Assembly (NCBI GenBank): GCA_026645935.1
Contig: JAPKMP010000012.1
Coordinates: 99,425-163,424, forward strand
Direction of reading: 5' to 3'
DNA length: 64,000 nucleotides
From: Candidatus Villigracilaceae bacterium
Lineage (GTDB): Bacteria > Chloroflexota > Anaerolineae > Anaerolineales > Villigracilaceae
The notes under the pieces are model-generated. The model had not been told where the DNA came from, made no database searches, and saw only the letters and a program-made list of their open reading frames with translations. This document shows positions 53,735 to 63,159 of the stretch, one piece after another (positions within the stretch are counted from its first letter, which is position 1; every line of letters starts with the position of its first letter). The position numbers and the translations under genes are program-made.

Positions 53735-54328
53735 ATGTCCAAGCAACCAAGTTCCTATCTGTCTTCTAAGTTGGAAGGTCGCCTGAAAGCCGATAAAAGC
53801 GGGAACAGCATTTTCGCCCTCAAGCCCATTAAGAAAGGCGAATTGATCGCTGTTTTCGGCGGCGTTGTGTATGAATGGGAGACCTTTATCCACCTACCCG
53901 AACGTGAGCGCAGCCTATGCCTCCAGGTCGAAGATCGTCACTTCCTGGTGCCGCGCCCCATCGGCGAGGGAGATTTTGTCAATCACTCGTGCAACCCGAA
54001 CGCAGGTCTTTCGGGCCAGATTGGACTCGTTGCCATGCGAGACATCCAAATCGGCGAGGAAGTTTGTTTCGATTACGCCATGTGCGATACCATGCCCTAC
54101 GATGAGTTCGACTGCCTGTGCGGCGCGCCGAACTGCCGCAGGCGTGTAAGCGGTAACGACTGGCAGAGGCCGGAACTTCAGAAACGCTATGCGGGTTTCT
54201 TTTCTCCGCACGTTCAGCGCCGAATCGATGCGCAAAAGGCGGAACGCCGCGCCTTCGAACGCGCGATGAGGGAAAAGACCCGTAGTTATGCCGGCAAGGT
54301 GGCAACGCCCAGCGTAGCGTTCAAATAA
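53735..54328 (+). CDS. SET-domain protein methyltransferase-like
   Basis: A 197-aa protein. SET signatures are SIFALKPIKKGELIAVFGG, FVNHSCNPNAGLSG (SAM/pseudoknot NHSCxPN), GEEVCFDYAM and a post-SET-like CLCGAPNCRRRV with Zn-type cysteines. An Arg/Lys-rich C-terminal helix follows. Known SET enzymes methylate lysines (histones, ribosomal proteins); the bacterial substrate is unknown. AAAGGTGA serves as SD. A closely placed out-of-frame ATG at 53731 is not used. Confidence 0.9.
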   Translation: MSKQPSSYLSSKLEGRLKADKSGNSIFALKPIKKGELIAVFGGVVYEWETFIHLPERERSLCLQVEDRHFLVPRPIGEGDFVNHSCNPNAGLSGQIGLVAMRDIQIGEEVCFDYAMCDTMPYDEFDCLCGAPNCRRRVSGNDWQRPELQKRYAGFFSPHVQRRIDAQKAERRAFERAMREKTRSYAGKVATPSVAFK

Positions 54329-54344
54329 TAGAAAGCAGGAAAAC

Positions 54345-54374
54345 AAAAAGCGCCTTCGAAGGAAGGCGCTTTTT
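54345..54374. terminator. Bidirectional terminator
   Basis: 13-bp stem AAAAAGCGCCTTC / GAAGGCGCTTTTT with a 4-nt loop between the convergent SET and tatA genes. Confidence 0.85.
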
Positions 54375-54390
54375 ACACCCAGGCGTAGGA

Positions 54391-54576
54391 TTATTTTTTT
54401 TCTTCGGTCGTCGATGGGTGGGTTTCTTCATCGTCTTTTCCAGACAACCCGTCCCGAAAAGATCGAATGCTCTTGCCGATCTCGCCCGCCACCTTGCCAA
54501 TGCGCCCGGGTCCAAAAATCAGGACGACGATCACAAGCAGGACGATGAGTTCCAGGGGTCCGAATCTGAATGGCAT
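54391..54576 (-). CDS. tatA: Sec-independent translocase subunit TatA
   Basis: A 61-aa protein: one N-terminal membrane helix (LELIVLLVIVVLIFGPGRIG), the FGP hinge, an amphipathic helix (VAGEIGKSIRSFRDGL) and an acidic/Lys tail. This is the TatA/E plan. It oligomerises to form the pore for folded proteins with twin-arginine signals. No tatC or tatB is in the window. SD AAGGAG precedes ATG 54576, 57 bp downstream of fabH. Confidence 0.9.
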   Translation of the reverse strand: MPFRFGPLELIVLLVIVVLIFGPGRIGKVAGEIGKSIRSFRDGLSGKDDEETHPSTTEEKK

Positions 54577-54633
54577 TTCATTGCTCCTTTTCTTATTTCG
54601 CGATTATCGTACCATGATTCCATGAAAAGGCGC

Positions 54634-55737
54634 TTAAAGCTCGCGGCGTGAGAACAAACCTTCGATGAAACGCAACGCGCGGCGGACCAACGATCGCAGG
54701 CGGGCAAACAGTCGATACTGCTTAGGATACACATGCCGCTTGGTGGGAATCGGTCCCGTCCACTCGGCGACGAGCGCGCCCCAGGTCAGGCCGGCGCCAA
54801 ACCCGACGAAAACGACCTTGTCGCCGCTTTTCAGGTTTCCCTTCTCGATGGCTTCGACGGCCGCAATGGGAATCGACGCCGTGGATGTGTTGCCGTATCG
54901 ATCCACGTTGATGACGAATTTTTCGAGGGGCAGTTTGAGGTATTTTGCCGCCGTCTCGATGATGCGGTAGTTCGCCTGATGCGGGATGACCCAATCCACG
55001 TCGGTGGTGGTCAATCCGGCAAGTTCGAGCGCCTCCTTTGTGGCAGATCCCATCACCCGGGTTGCGAAACGGAATACAGCTTTGCCGTCCATCTGAATGT
55101 AATGTTTGCCTTCGTGGACGGTTGCTTCAGTTGCCGGATGGCGGGCACCACCGCCCAAGAGCGTAAGCGAATCCGCGCCCGAGCCGTCAGAGCGCATTAC
55201 CGCAGAGAGAATTCCCCCTGGCTGGTCGCTTGCCTGAATGACAAACGCCCCCGCCCCATCGCCAAAGAGAATACAGGTGTTGCGATCCTTCCAATTCGTG
55301 AATCGCGATAGGGTCTCGGAACCGATGACCAGCGCATTTTTGATCGAGCCGGAGCGGATCGATTGAGCCGCCATATTCGCGGCGAACACAAAACCCGAAC
55401 ATGCCGCCAACAGGTCAAAGGCACCGGCCTTTGTGGCGCCGATCTGATCCTGCACGATGCAGGCAGTGGCAGGAAAAATGTATTCCGGAGTCGAGGATGA
55501 GACAATGATCAGGTCCAGCTCGGTCGGCGCAAGATTTGCAACTTCGAGCGCCTTGATCGATGCCTCGACCGCCAGTGTGGAGGTGAATTGATCTTCACGC
55601 GCGATGCGTCGTTCACGGATTCCCGTACGGTCGCGGATCCATTCGTCGCTGGTTTCCACCATTTTCGCGATATCGTCATTGGTCAGGACGGGCTCTGGGA
55701 CGCTGATTCCCCAGCCTGTGATGTGCGCGTATGGCAT
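54634..55737 (-). CDS. fabH: Beta-ketoacyl-ACP synthase III
   Basis: The 367-aa product has a complete KAS III core: SDEWIRDRTGIRERR, catalytic C113 in LLAACSGFVFAA, H253 in IPHQANYRIIE and N283 in GNTSTASIP. It starts fatty-acid synthesis by condensing acyl-CoA with malonyl-ACP. Unusually, about 35 residues follow the normal end (after VAEWTGPIP): a very basic amphipathic tail containing LRSLVRRALRFIEG, which may bind membrane or acidic partners. It lies 9 bp after fabF. Confidence 0.95.
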   Translation of the reverse strand: MPYAHITGWGISVPEPVLTNDDIAKMVETSDEWIRDRTGIRERRIAREDQFTSTLAVEASIKALEVANLAPTELDLIIVSSSTPEYIFPATACIVQDQIGATKAGAFDLLAACSGFVFAANMAAQSIRSGSIKNALVIGSETLSRFTNWKDRNTCILFGDGAGAFVIQASDQPGGILSAVMRSDGSGADSLTLLGGGARHPATEATVHEGKHYIQMDGKAVFRFATRVMGSATKEALELAGLTTTDVDWVIPHQANYRIIETAAKYLKLPLEKFVINVDRYGNTSTASIPIAAVEAIEKGNLKSGDKVVFVGFGAGLTWGALVAEWTGPIPTKRHVYPKQYRLFARLRSLVRRALRFIEGLFSRREL

Positions 55738-55746
55738 TCTTTCTCC

Positions 55747-56985
55747 TTAATGAAAGCGGCTGAGTATCAAGGTTGCGTTATGTCCGCCGAAACCGAAGGA
55801 ATTGGACATCACATGGCTGACTTCGGATTTTCGCGCCTGATTCGGCACATAATCCAGGTCGCAGTTGGGGTCAGGCGTCTCATAATTGATGGTGGGCGGA
55901 AGAATCTGATCCACGATCGCGAGCGCTGAGATCATTCCCTCCAGCGCGCCGGATGCACCCAATAAATGACCGGTCATGGATTTGGTGGAAGATACGGCGA
56001 GTTTATACGCCTGTTCACCGAAGACCGTCTTGATCGCGGCTGTTTCGCTTTTATCGTTCAGCTGGGTGGATGTACCGTGCGCGTTGACGTATTGAATATC
56101 GGAAACTTTCAACCCCGAATCCTTCAGAGCATTGCTCATCGAAATCGCCGCGCCCGCGCCATTTTCCGCGGGAGCGGAGATATGGTGTGCGTCATCCGAC
56201 GTGCCGTAGCCGGTAAATTCGCATATGATTTTCGCGCCGCGAGCCTGGGCATGTTCCAAAGACTCAAGTATCAGAATGGCGGATCCCTCTCCCATCAGAA
56301 ATCCATCACGGTCCTTATCAAAGGGACGGGAGGCGCGCTCCGGTTCGTGGTTACGCGCCGAAAGCGCGGTCATGACGTTCATTCCAGCCATTGTCAATGG
56401 ATGGATCGCCGCCTCGGCAGCGCCCGCAACCATGACATCCGCCGCGCCCCGCCGGATCATCTCAGCCGCCTCGCCCAAAGAATTGGTGCCGGTGGCGCAA
56501 GCCGTTGCAATTGACATGTTCGGTCCACGCGCGCCAATACGGATGGCAAGATTCCCCGCCGCGCTGTCCGAGATCATCATCGGGACGAGAAACGGGCTGA
56601 CACGGTCGGGTCCGCGTTCTTTGTAAACCTGGTATTGTTCGATGATGGTGATGACCCCGCCAATGCCGGAACCGATCAGAATACCCACTCGATCGCGGAT
56701 CGATTCATCGATCTTCAAACCGGATTGTTCGAGAGCCTCCAAAGTGGCGGATGTGGCAAATTGTGTAAAGCGGTCCATCTTGCGCGCCTCTCGCGGACCG
56801 AACATCGCGCCGCCATCGAATCCTTTTACTTCCGCGGCGAACCTTGTCTTGTGGCCGCTTGCGTCGAATGACGATATGGGAGCCGCCCCTGACCTGCCTG
56901 CCAGAAGCGCATCCCATGTTTCTTTTACATTATTTCCCACCGGGCTGACGCAACCCATCCCGGTAATCACAACGCGTTTTCTCAT
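55747..56985 (-). CDS. fabF: Beta-ketoacyl-ACP synthase II
   Basis: A 412-aa protein with the full KAS II set: C163 in SIATACATGTNSLGEA, H303 in NAHGTSTQLND and H340 in KSMTGHLLGASGALE, ending MSNSFGFGGHNATL. It elongates acyl-ACP. SD AAGGAGTGT precedes the ATG. fabD, fabG and acpP are not adjacent; the fabF-fabH pair forms its own transcript. Confidence 0.96.
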   Translation of the reverse strand: MRKRVVITGMGCVSPVGNNVKETWDALLAGRSGAAPISSFDASGHKTRFAAEVKGFDGGAMFGPREARKMDRFTQFATSATLEALEQSGLKIDESIRDRVGILIGSGIGGVITIIEQYQVYKERGPDRVSPFLVPMMISDSAAGNLAIRIGARGPNMSIATACATGTNSLGEAAEMIRRGAADVMVAGAAEAAIHPLTMAGMNVMTALSARNHEPERASRPFDKDRDGFLMGEGSAILILESLEHAQARGAKIICEFTGYGTSDDAHHISAPAENGAGAAISMSNALKDSGLKVSDIQYVNAHGTSTQLNDKSETAAIKTVFGEQAYKLAVSSTKSMTGHLLGASGALEGMISALAIVDQILPPTINYETPDPNCDLDYVPNQARKSEVSHVMSNSFGFGGHNATLILSRFH

Positions 56986-57123
56986 TTATCAAACACTCCT
57001 TGGGAAATTCAAGTAAGGGGATTATTCATAATTAACACAGGATCGGGGTTTTAGACACGCCGGGGATTAAGCATTTCATAAGGCTGAAAATGTTTCGATG
57101 AGACTCGCCAGACACAGGAAAGA

Positions 57124-58326
57124 TCACTTTTCCAAAGCCAGTTTTTTCAATATCGACCATGCTTGATGGATGTGCATCCGGTCATGGTCAGCCATAAACC
57201 CGGCAATTTCGCGAAAATTCGTGGGGCCGAAGATGGCATGGCGGGCTTTGCGCTCCCAATTCTTATCCGGCATATTCATCAGGATATCGAGGGTCACCCT
57301 TCGCGCTTCGGTATACTCGCGCATGGCACTTGGTCCGTCCTCATGAAGATAATCGCGCTGACTGGCCCATACTCCCGTATCCGGCCGTGGAATGAACGGT
57401 TCGCCCTGCCCTTCGAACAATTTCAATTGCATGTGGTGAATCTCCCGTTCGGTATCGCGCAGATGGCAGACTAATTCCGTTAATGACCAATCGTCATCGG
57501 AGGGCTTGAGCGACCATTCATTCGGTTCGAGATTTCGGAACAACCCGTCCAATACCGCAGGGGTTGCTGATTGGATCGAAACGATGGATTCTATTGCTGC
57601 AAAGGATGGAATAAGCGACGTCAGGTCTGCGGATTCAAGGCGCCGGCGAAGATCAGGCAGGGACCCGTGCAATCCCGCTTCGGATCCGGGACCTGATGCG
57701 GAATCTCCGTTAAGAAAAAAAGTTTCCAGCCCAAGCCGCTTTGCGGGCAGAATATCCCGCTCCATATCGTTGCCCACCATCAAGACCGGTCCCTCCTGCC
57801 AGCCGATCCGACCGAGGAGTTCAGCGTAATAAGTGGAATGGGTCTTCGAAAAATGAAAATCATCAAAGGTGGAGATGAGTTCGAATTCTTTGGGATCGAA
57901 ACCCGCCCAACGCACGCGGTGGTAAGTGGCTTTGCGCGGCAAAAGCGGGTCTGTGGCGACGACAAGCCGAAAACCCTGCGATTGCGCCCAGTGAACGAAG
58001 GGCTTCGCGTCCGGGTTGCGTTCCGTGATCGGCTGAAGCGCGGGAAAGATCTCGTCATAAAATACTTCGATCTCAGAATCAAGTCTCCCTTTTTGCAACC
58101 CGATCATCGGGTAAAAGACATCGTCGAAGATCTCCTTCAAAGTGCGTGAGAAATCCCTGCTTTGATTCATGGCGTTCATGCCGGAGAGCAGAGCGCCAGC
58201 AATCAAGCCCGGATCCATTTGCGGAGCCAGATGGGTGGAAATCGCCTGAAAATAAGCGGGAACGAAAGCACTCTGATTGGTCTTCAGCAGGGTGTCGTCG
58301 AGGTCTAGCAAAAGTGTCAGCGTCAT
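57124..58326 (-). CDS. HAD hydrolase fused to a DinB-like domain
   Basis: The product is 400 aa from ATG 58326 (MTLTLLLDLDDTLLKT). Residues 1-230 form a HAD phosphatase: LDLDDTLLKTN (motif I), a middle cap, VVATDPLLPRKATYH (motif II/III region) and VLMVGNDMERDILPAKRLG (motif IV). Residues 245-400 look like DinB: EWSLKPSDDDWSLTELVCHL with later MADHDRMHIHQAW carrying His ligands. A HAD-DinB fusion is uncommon. DinB proteins are often metal-dependent thiol-S-transferases. The fused function is unknown. Confidence 0.8.
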   Translation of the reverse strand: MTLTLLLDLDDTLLKTNQSAFVPAYFQAISTHLAPQMDPGLIAGALLSGMNAMNQSRDFSRTLKEIFDDVFYPMIGLQKGRLDSEIEVFYDEIFPALQPITERNPDAKPFVHWAQSQGFRLVVATDPLLPRKATYHRVRWAGFDPKEFELISTFDDFHFSKTHSTYYAELLGRIGWQEGPVLMVGNDMERDILPAKRLGLETFFLNGDSASGPGSEAGLHGSLPDLRRRLESADLTSLIPSFAAIESIVSIQSATPAVLDGLFRNLEPNEWSLKPSDDDWSLTELVCHLRDTEREIHHMQLKLFEGQGEPFIPRPDTGVWASQRDYLHEDGPSAMREYTEARRVTLDILMNMPDKNWERKARHAIFGPTNFREIAGFMADHDRMHIHQAWSILKKLALEK

Positions 58327-58358
58327 AAATTGTAAGACTCCCCCGGAGTCCTCGGATT

Positions 58359-58691
58359 CTATTCTTCTTTTATCTCGATCTTGAACGGAAGGGCATGGCA
58401 TTCGCCGCAACCGACCTGCGGCTCCGGGACATTTTGATTCGATTTTTCACAAAATGCCTGGAGCTGAACCCTGCGCTGGAACAATGCCAGGAGCGGCCGG
58501 GAAACAGTCGCATTCAATTTCATGTGCTGGCAGGAATTCGCCCGGGCGATGGCTGGTACGGGGCAGGTCTCACAAAGGTCCCGGGACCATGTTAGGTTTT
58601 GCGCCTTGAGCAGACGGCATTCCTCAACATTCCTGCCGCGGAAGTAATCGCCGTAGAAGTGCGGGCATTCCCGACCAGTGGGGGTTTTCAT
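58359..58691 (-). CDS. Small cysteine-rich protein translated with efp
   Basis: The 110-aa product starts at ATG 58691, two bases after the efp stop. It has nine Cys in ECPHFYGD, NVEECRLL, DLCETCP, NSCQHM, AFCEKS and VGCGEC contexts, which may hold zinc or an Fe-S cluster. No family name could be given. Its coupling to efp suggests a translation-related job, but nothing else supports this. A 26-codon in-frame extension overlapping efp was dropped. Confidence 0.7.
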   Translation of the reverse strand: MKTPTGRECPHFYGDYFRGRNVEECRLLKAQNLTWSRDLCETCPVPAIARANSCQHMKLNATVSRPLLALFQRRVQLQAFCEKSNQNVPEPQVGCGECHALPFKIEIKEE

Positions 58692-58693
58692 CG

Positions 58694-59251
58694 TTATACG
58701 CGGGTAATGTACTCGCCGGTGCGGGTGTCCACACGAATCGTATCGCCAACATTGACAAAGTTCGGGCATTGAACGCTCAACCCGGTTTCAGTGGTCACCT
58801 TCTTTGTCACACCGGTGGCGGTATCGCCGCGAATTGCCATTTCGGCCTCCACCACTTTCAAATCCACCGAGGTCGGCATTTCCACATCGATGGCTTCGCC
58901 TTTGTAAAAAGTCAGTTTTACCTCCATGCCTTCCTGGAGGTATCGAGCGCTCTCACCGAGGGATTCCTTCTTGATGGCGGGTTGTTCGAAAGTGACCTTA
59001 TCCATGAAGTAGTACATGTCGCCGTCATTGTAGAGGTAGGAAACATTGGCGAATTCGAGGCTGACATCCTGGACGGACTGCCCGGAGTTGAACGTCCGCT
59101 CGATGTTCGCGCCGGTCAGCAGGTTGCGCGCCTTGATGCGGATATTGGCATTGCCGCGCCCGGTCTTGTTGTGGCTGTAATCCAGTACTTTGTAGAGGTT
59201 GCCGTCCAGTTCGAAGGTGACCCCTTTGCGAAGTTCGTTTACGTCGATCAT
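58694..59251 (-). CDS. efp: Translation elongation factor P
   Basis: A 185-aa protein with the three beta-barrel EF-P plan: MIDVNELRKGVTFELDGNL, tip loop HNKTGRGNANIRIKARNL, and C-terminal FVNVGDTIRVDTRTGEYITR. The tip residue aligned with the usual modified Lys/Arg is R32, in a T-G-R-G context lacking the Pro of PGKG loops. EF-P relieves ribosome stalling at polyproline. Pro-rich proteins are plentiful in this window. SD AAGGAAAG precedes ATG 59251. Confidence 0.96.
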   Translation of the reverse strand: MIDVNELRKGVTFELDGNLYKVLDYSHNKTGRGNANIRIKARNLLTGANIERTFNSGQSVQDVSLEFANVSYLYNDGDMYYFMDKVTFEQPAIKKESLGESARYLQEGMEVKLTFYKGEAIDVEMPTSVDLKVVEAEMAIRGDTATGVTKKVTTETGLSVQCPNFVNVGDTIRVDTRTGEYITRV

Positions 59252-59364
59252 ACAATCATCTTTCCTTGGTTGGTTTATTGCCCGTCCTGATGCACAGTAC
59301 AGGGAAGCGGGCGGATTATACCAATGAGTATCGCTTCATGGCTAGTTCCAATGGTGAAGGCAAC

Positions 59365-59388
59365 AAAAACGCCCTCCAGGAGAGGGCG
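59365..59388 (-). terminator. Terminator of the giant lipoprotein gene
   Basis: Stem CGCCCTC (59370-59376) / GAGGGCG (59382-59388), followed on the minus strand by TTTTTGTTG, about 30 bp past the stop at 59420. Confidence 0.75.
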
Positions 59389-59419
59389 CCTTTGTTGAGT
59401 TGAGTTGATTTGATTTGAT

Positions 59420-62400
59420 CTATTCACCTACGCTCGACACATCGTTGGACGGCCGCCATTGAGACCATTTATCCGTAGCCGGGTCGATCGTCATGTTCCC
59501 TGCGGGTCCGCCCTGCCAGAAAGCCTGGAAGATATTCGGGTTACCGTCGCGGACGGTGGTAAACGCCAGGTTGGTGCCGCCGCAATCCCAGGTGGGACCC
59601 GAATCCAATCCTTCGTAGTCGGTAACGCGGTATTCCTCGTTGGCGCGGAAATCGAAGGAATAAACATCCAGGTTGCCATCCCGTTCAGACTGGTAGGCGA
59701 TGCGATCACCTTCGGGAGACCAGACCGCGTTGATGGTCTTGCCATCCGTTGTGACTCTTTTCACCTGACCGGTATCGATGTTCATCGCGTAAAGATCAGT
59801 GTTTCCGTTTTCATCCTGAACGATGTAGGCGATCAACTTGCCGTTGGGCGACCAGGCCGGGAAGACTTCATCCTCCGCGGAATCAGTGAGCCTCTTTTCA
59901 GTGAGCGTTTCCACATCGAGGATATAGATGTCCCAGTTGCCGTTTCGATTGCTTTGGAAGACAAGTTTTTCGATATCCGGCGAATAGAAGGGGTTGATAT
60001 CATCAGCCGGATTGCTCGTAATCTGGGTCTCTTCGCCGGTTTGCTGGTCGATCGTGAACAGGTCGAACCGTCCGTTCCTGTCGCTTTGGAAAACTACCGT
60101 CTGGGCATCGGGTCCGTACATCGGGTTCGTATTATTGGATTGCGTCTCCGTCAGGCGAGTCGCTTCGCCGGAGCCGAGCAGGTCCGTGTAATACAACTCG
60201 ACATTCCCATCCCGGTTGCTCTGGAAGACAACCCACGAATCATTCGGCGCACGGCTTGGGCGGCTGTCCACCGCTTCATCCTTGGAGAGGTTGTAAAGTT
60301 TGAAGCCGGGTTGACCCTCGATCCCGTCCAGGCGATAGATTTCGAGGTTATCGTCGCGGAATGTATGGAAGACAAGACACTGGATACAAATATCCGGCTC
60401 AGCCGGGGCGACCGACCGAATTGGTTCCACGCAATCCGCCATAGCCACGCGGACTGTGGTGCCCGACGGATTGGTCAGATTCAGGATGAGCACCTGGTTG
60501 GGTCCGGTCACCGTTATCGTCATGCTTTCGCCAGACCTCAGTCGGACATTTCCGCTCTGAATGACCACGCCATTCTGGTCGGTTATCGTAAACGCGTATG
60601 GCGCAGACATATCGCCGCCATTATTTGTGATGGTGAATTCGGCCACATCGGTTGAGACACAAATTCCATTGGCGGTCAACGCGGGCGGCGGAGGAGGAGG
60701 CGGGACGCAGGCGGTCATATCAACAACCGTCGTCAGGGACGCATCGCCAGGCGTGGCGAATGTGTAACTTGTGGATGAGCCGGTTACCGTCAGGGTGATA
60801 CTTTGCCCCGCCAGCAGGGATATCGTGCCGGTTTGTACCACAGCTCCGCCTGCATCTGTGATCGTGTAGGGATACGGGACAGCCATATTCGCGCCGTTGT
60901 TTGTCAGGACAAAGGTGGCGGTACCTCCCACCGAAGTGCAGACTCCGGTGATGGATAAATCGGCAGGCGGGGGCACACGCGGTCCGCCTGCAGGTCCAGC
61001 CGCCACGCAAGCGGACATATCCACCATGGTTGTCAGAGCGGCGTCGTTGGGCGTTCCGAAGGTATAACTCGTCGATGAGCCGGTCACGGAAATCGTTGTG
61101 CTTTGATTCGCGCCAAGGTCAATCTTGCCTGCGCCCGCCACCGCGCCGTTCGCATCCAAAATTACGTAGTCGTACGGCGCCGTCATGGCATTCCCATTGT
61201 TTGTGATCGTGAAGGATGCCGTGCCCGTGTTCGATGTGCATGAGCCGGTTATGGATAGATCAGCTGGCGGCGGAGGCGGCGGCGGTGGAGGGGAGGTCAC
61301 ACAAGTGGACATATCCACAAGTGAAGACAATGAAGCATCGTCGGGCGATGATAAAGCAAAAGAGGTGGAAGGTCCGGTTACCGTAATGGTGGTACTCTGC
61401 CCAGGCGACAGGTTGACCGTTCCGGTATCCACAACTGCGCCGCTTGCGTCGGTAATGTTGTAGGTATACGGGGTCGTCATCGCGCCGCCATTGTTGGTGA
61501 TGGTGAAGACCGCAGTTCCGGTATTCACTCCACCGCACGCGCCTTGAACTGTAAGCACTGGCGGATTCACCGGCTGAGCGCTGGTTGCTGTCGGCGTCGG
61601 GGTGGGTTTCAGGGTACAGGAACCGGTCACGTTCAAGGTCACCGAGGATAAGAAGGAGGTCTTATAGGTGACCGTCATATTTGCGTTGCCAGCACCATTG
61701 ACAGTGACGGATTGACCGGGCTGCAAATCCACAGGTCCAGATTGAGCCGGATCGGAAAGGACAAATGTCCCGTCGCTCACACTTCCCGAAATATTCGTGA
61801 TAAGGAAGGTGGCAGATTGATCCACGTTACAAAAGACCTTAAGATCCAGTTGGCCATCGACCGGCGTGCTGGTAGGCGATGGGGTGAACGTGATCGTGGG
61901 CGTGTTTGTCGGTTGGGGAGTGTTGGAAGGTGTGGGTGTTTTCGACGGCGTATTCGTCGGTCTCGGGGTTCTGGTACTTGTAAATGTGGGGGACGGACCC
62001 GGCGTATTCGTGGCCGTGGGTGTGCGGGTAGGCCTCGGAGTCCGTGTCATCGTCGGAGTAAAAGTATTCGAAGGCGTGGGTGACGGCCCGGGAGTCTTCG
62101 TGAGAGTAGGCGTACGGGTGGCAGTCGGGGTTTTAGTATTCGTCGGAGTCTGGCTTGGACCCGGCGTTTTGGTTGCAGTACCTGTTGGGGTGGAGGTCGC
62201 CTGAGGCAGGGGAAGACAGGTACCGACCGCCTGCAGGTTGACGGCATCCAACTGGGAGGTTGAATATGTCACCTTGACCGTGGCATTCCCGGCCCCGTTG
62301 AAGGAAATGCTCTGATTCGGATTCAGATCGAGCGAGTTCGTGACCGGGTTCTTCCCCGGTTCAGATACCGTGTAGCTTCCCCCCGATAACGGACCGCCGA

Positions 62401-62923
62401 TATTCGTGATCGTAAAGGTCGCAGTCAGATCATTGTTACACGCAACTCCCAAACCGACATAAGGATCGTCGACCGCAGCGGCGCCTGCATTCCCCTGGTT
62501 GCCACCCGACTGCGGAGTGGGCGTTTCTGTCGAAGTTGGCTCAACGACCGCGCCTCCCTGCCCACCCTGAGCGCCCGCATCCCCCTCTGATGTGGGCGTA
62601 CTTGTGGGCGTATTCGTGGGAGTGGCTGTCGCCGGGTCCTGAGGTCCCACTTGAGCCGCTTGCGCCTCATCGGACGGGGTATTTGTCGGAGTCGCCTCCA
62701 ATGGCGGTTCCGTGGGAGGCGCAGGTTCCTCCGTAGGAGGCTCGGTGGGTGGCGCTGGTTCCTCCGTGGGAGGTTCTGTAGGAGGCGGAGGCTCTTCCGT
62801 GCCACCCTCTCCGCCGGTTCCTTCCAACCCCTGACCCGGGGCACAGGAAACCACAAGCAGGGAAACGATCACAAGGATGGATAGATATTTGAACAGGTCA
62901 AGTTTGGCATTCGAAAACCACAT
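59420..62923 (-). CDS. Giant repeat lipoprotein with C-terminal beta-propeller
   Basis: The product is 1167 aa from ATG 62923 ([17 protein letters not shown]), with lipobox VVSC. After a Glu/Pro/Thr-rich stalk there are two short beta-sandwich repeats flanking a Thr/Pro-repeat rod ([19 protein letters not shown] units). Then come four longer homologous repeats of about 85-90 residues (each with TNNGxxM, a GxxxxLxxGQSxTxTVTG core and a closing VDMxxCV). The last 300 residues are a PD40/TolB-like propeller ([34 protein letters not shown]). It is likely a long surface-exposed binding or adhesion protein. An upstream in-frame extension is rejected because the signal sequence begins at this ATG. 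Confidence 0.88.
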   Translation of the reverse strand: MWFSNAKLDLFKYLSILVIVSLLVVSCAPGQGLEGTGGEGGTEEPPPPTEPPTEEPAPPTEPPTEEPAPPTEPPLEATPTNTPSDEAQAAQVGPQDPATATPTNTPTSTPTSEGDAGAQGGQGGAVVEPTSTETPTPQSGGNQGNAGAAAVDDPYVGLGVACNNDLTATFTITNIGGPLSGGSYTVSEPGKNPVTNSLDLNPNQSISFNGAGNATVKVTYSTSQLDAVNLQAVGTCLPLPQATSTPTGTATKTPGPSQTPTNTKTPTATRTPTLTKTPGPSPTPSNTFTPTMTRTPRPTRTPTATNTPGPSPTFTSTRTPRPTNTPSKTPTPSNTPQPTNTPTITFTPSPTSTPVDGQLDLKVFCNVDQSATFLITNISGSVSDGTFVLSDPAQSGPVDLQPGQSVTVNGAGNANMTVTYKTSFLSSVTLNVTGSCTLKPTPTPTATSAQPVNPPVLTVQGACGGVNTGTAVFTITNNGGAMTTPYTYNITDASGAVVDTGTVNLSPGQSTTITVTGPSTSFALSSPDDASLSSLVDMSTCVTSPPPPPPPPPADLSITGSCTSNTGTASFTITNNGNAMTAPYDYVILDANGAVAGAGKIDLGANQSTTISVTGSSTSYTFGTPNDAALTTMVDMSACVAAGPAGGPRVPPPADLSITGVCTSVGGTATFVLTNNGANMAVPYPYTITDAGGAVVQTGTISLLAGQSITLTVTGSSTSYTFATPGDASLTTVVDMTACVPPPPPPPALTANGICVSTDVAEFTITNNGGDMSAPYAFTITDQNGVVIQSGNVRLRSGESMTITVTGPNQVLILNLTNPSGTTVRVAMADCVEPIRSVAPAEPDICIQCLVFHTFRDDNLEIYRLDGIEGQPGFKLYNLSKDEAVDSRPSRAPNDSWVVFQSNRDGNVELYYTDLLGSGEATRLTETQSNNTNPMYGPDAQTVVFQSDRNGRFDLFTIDQQTGEETQITSNPADDINPFYSPDIEKLVFQSNRNGNWDIYILDVETLTEKRLTDSAEDEVFPAWSPNGKLIAYIVQDENGNTDLYAMNIDTGQVKRVTTDGKTINAVWSPEGDRIAYQSERDGNLDVYSFDFRANEEYRVTDYEGLDSGPTWDCGGTNLAFTTVRDGNPNIFQAFWQGGPAGNMTIDPATDKWSQWRPSNDVSSVGE

Positions 62924-63159
62924 ATCTACCTCACTAAATTTAAACGGCTCTATAAAAACAAATTGACGCTTCTTTCGCCTGGAATCGTATCCATAGACAT
63001 TAAATGTGTGGCGAAAACCACCCGAAAAGGGTTCATTTAGCGACAAATTTATCAGCGATGAACAAATTATATTACCGTGCGAAGCAACCAGCTGGAATGT
63101 ATTAGAATTACAATATATCCTTAGAAAATTAGATCCCCATCAAGCAGAGAGAGTGTACC

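Noticed and set aside
59459..60655. 398-codon open frame opposite the giant lipoprotein
   Set aside because: Antisense to the PD40 propeller; no RBS or motif. High GC at codon positions keeps it open.
61866..62204. Possible CRISPR or tandem DNA repeat in the T/P-rich region
   Set aside because: The repeats are coding (Thr-Pro units) in frame with the lipoprotein and have no constant spacers.
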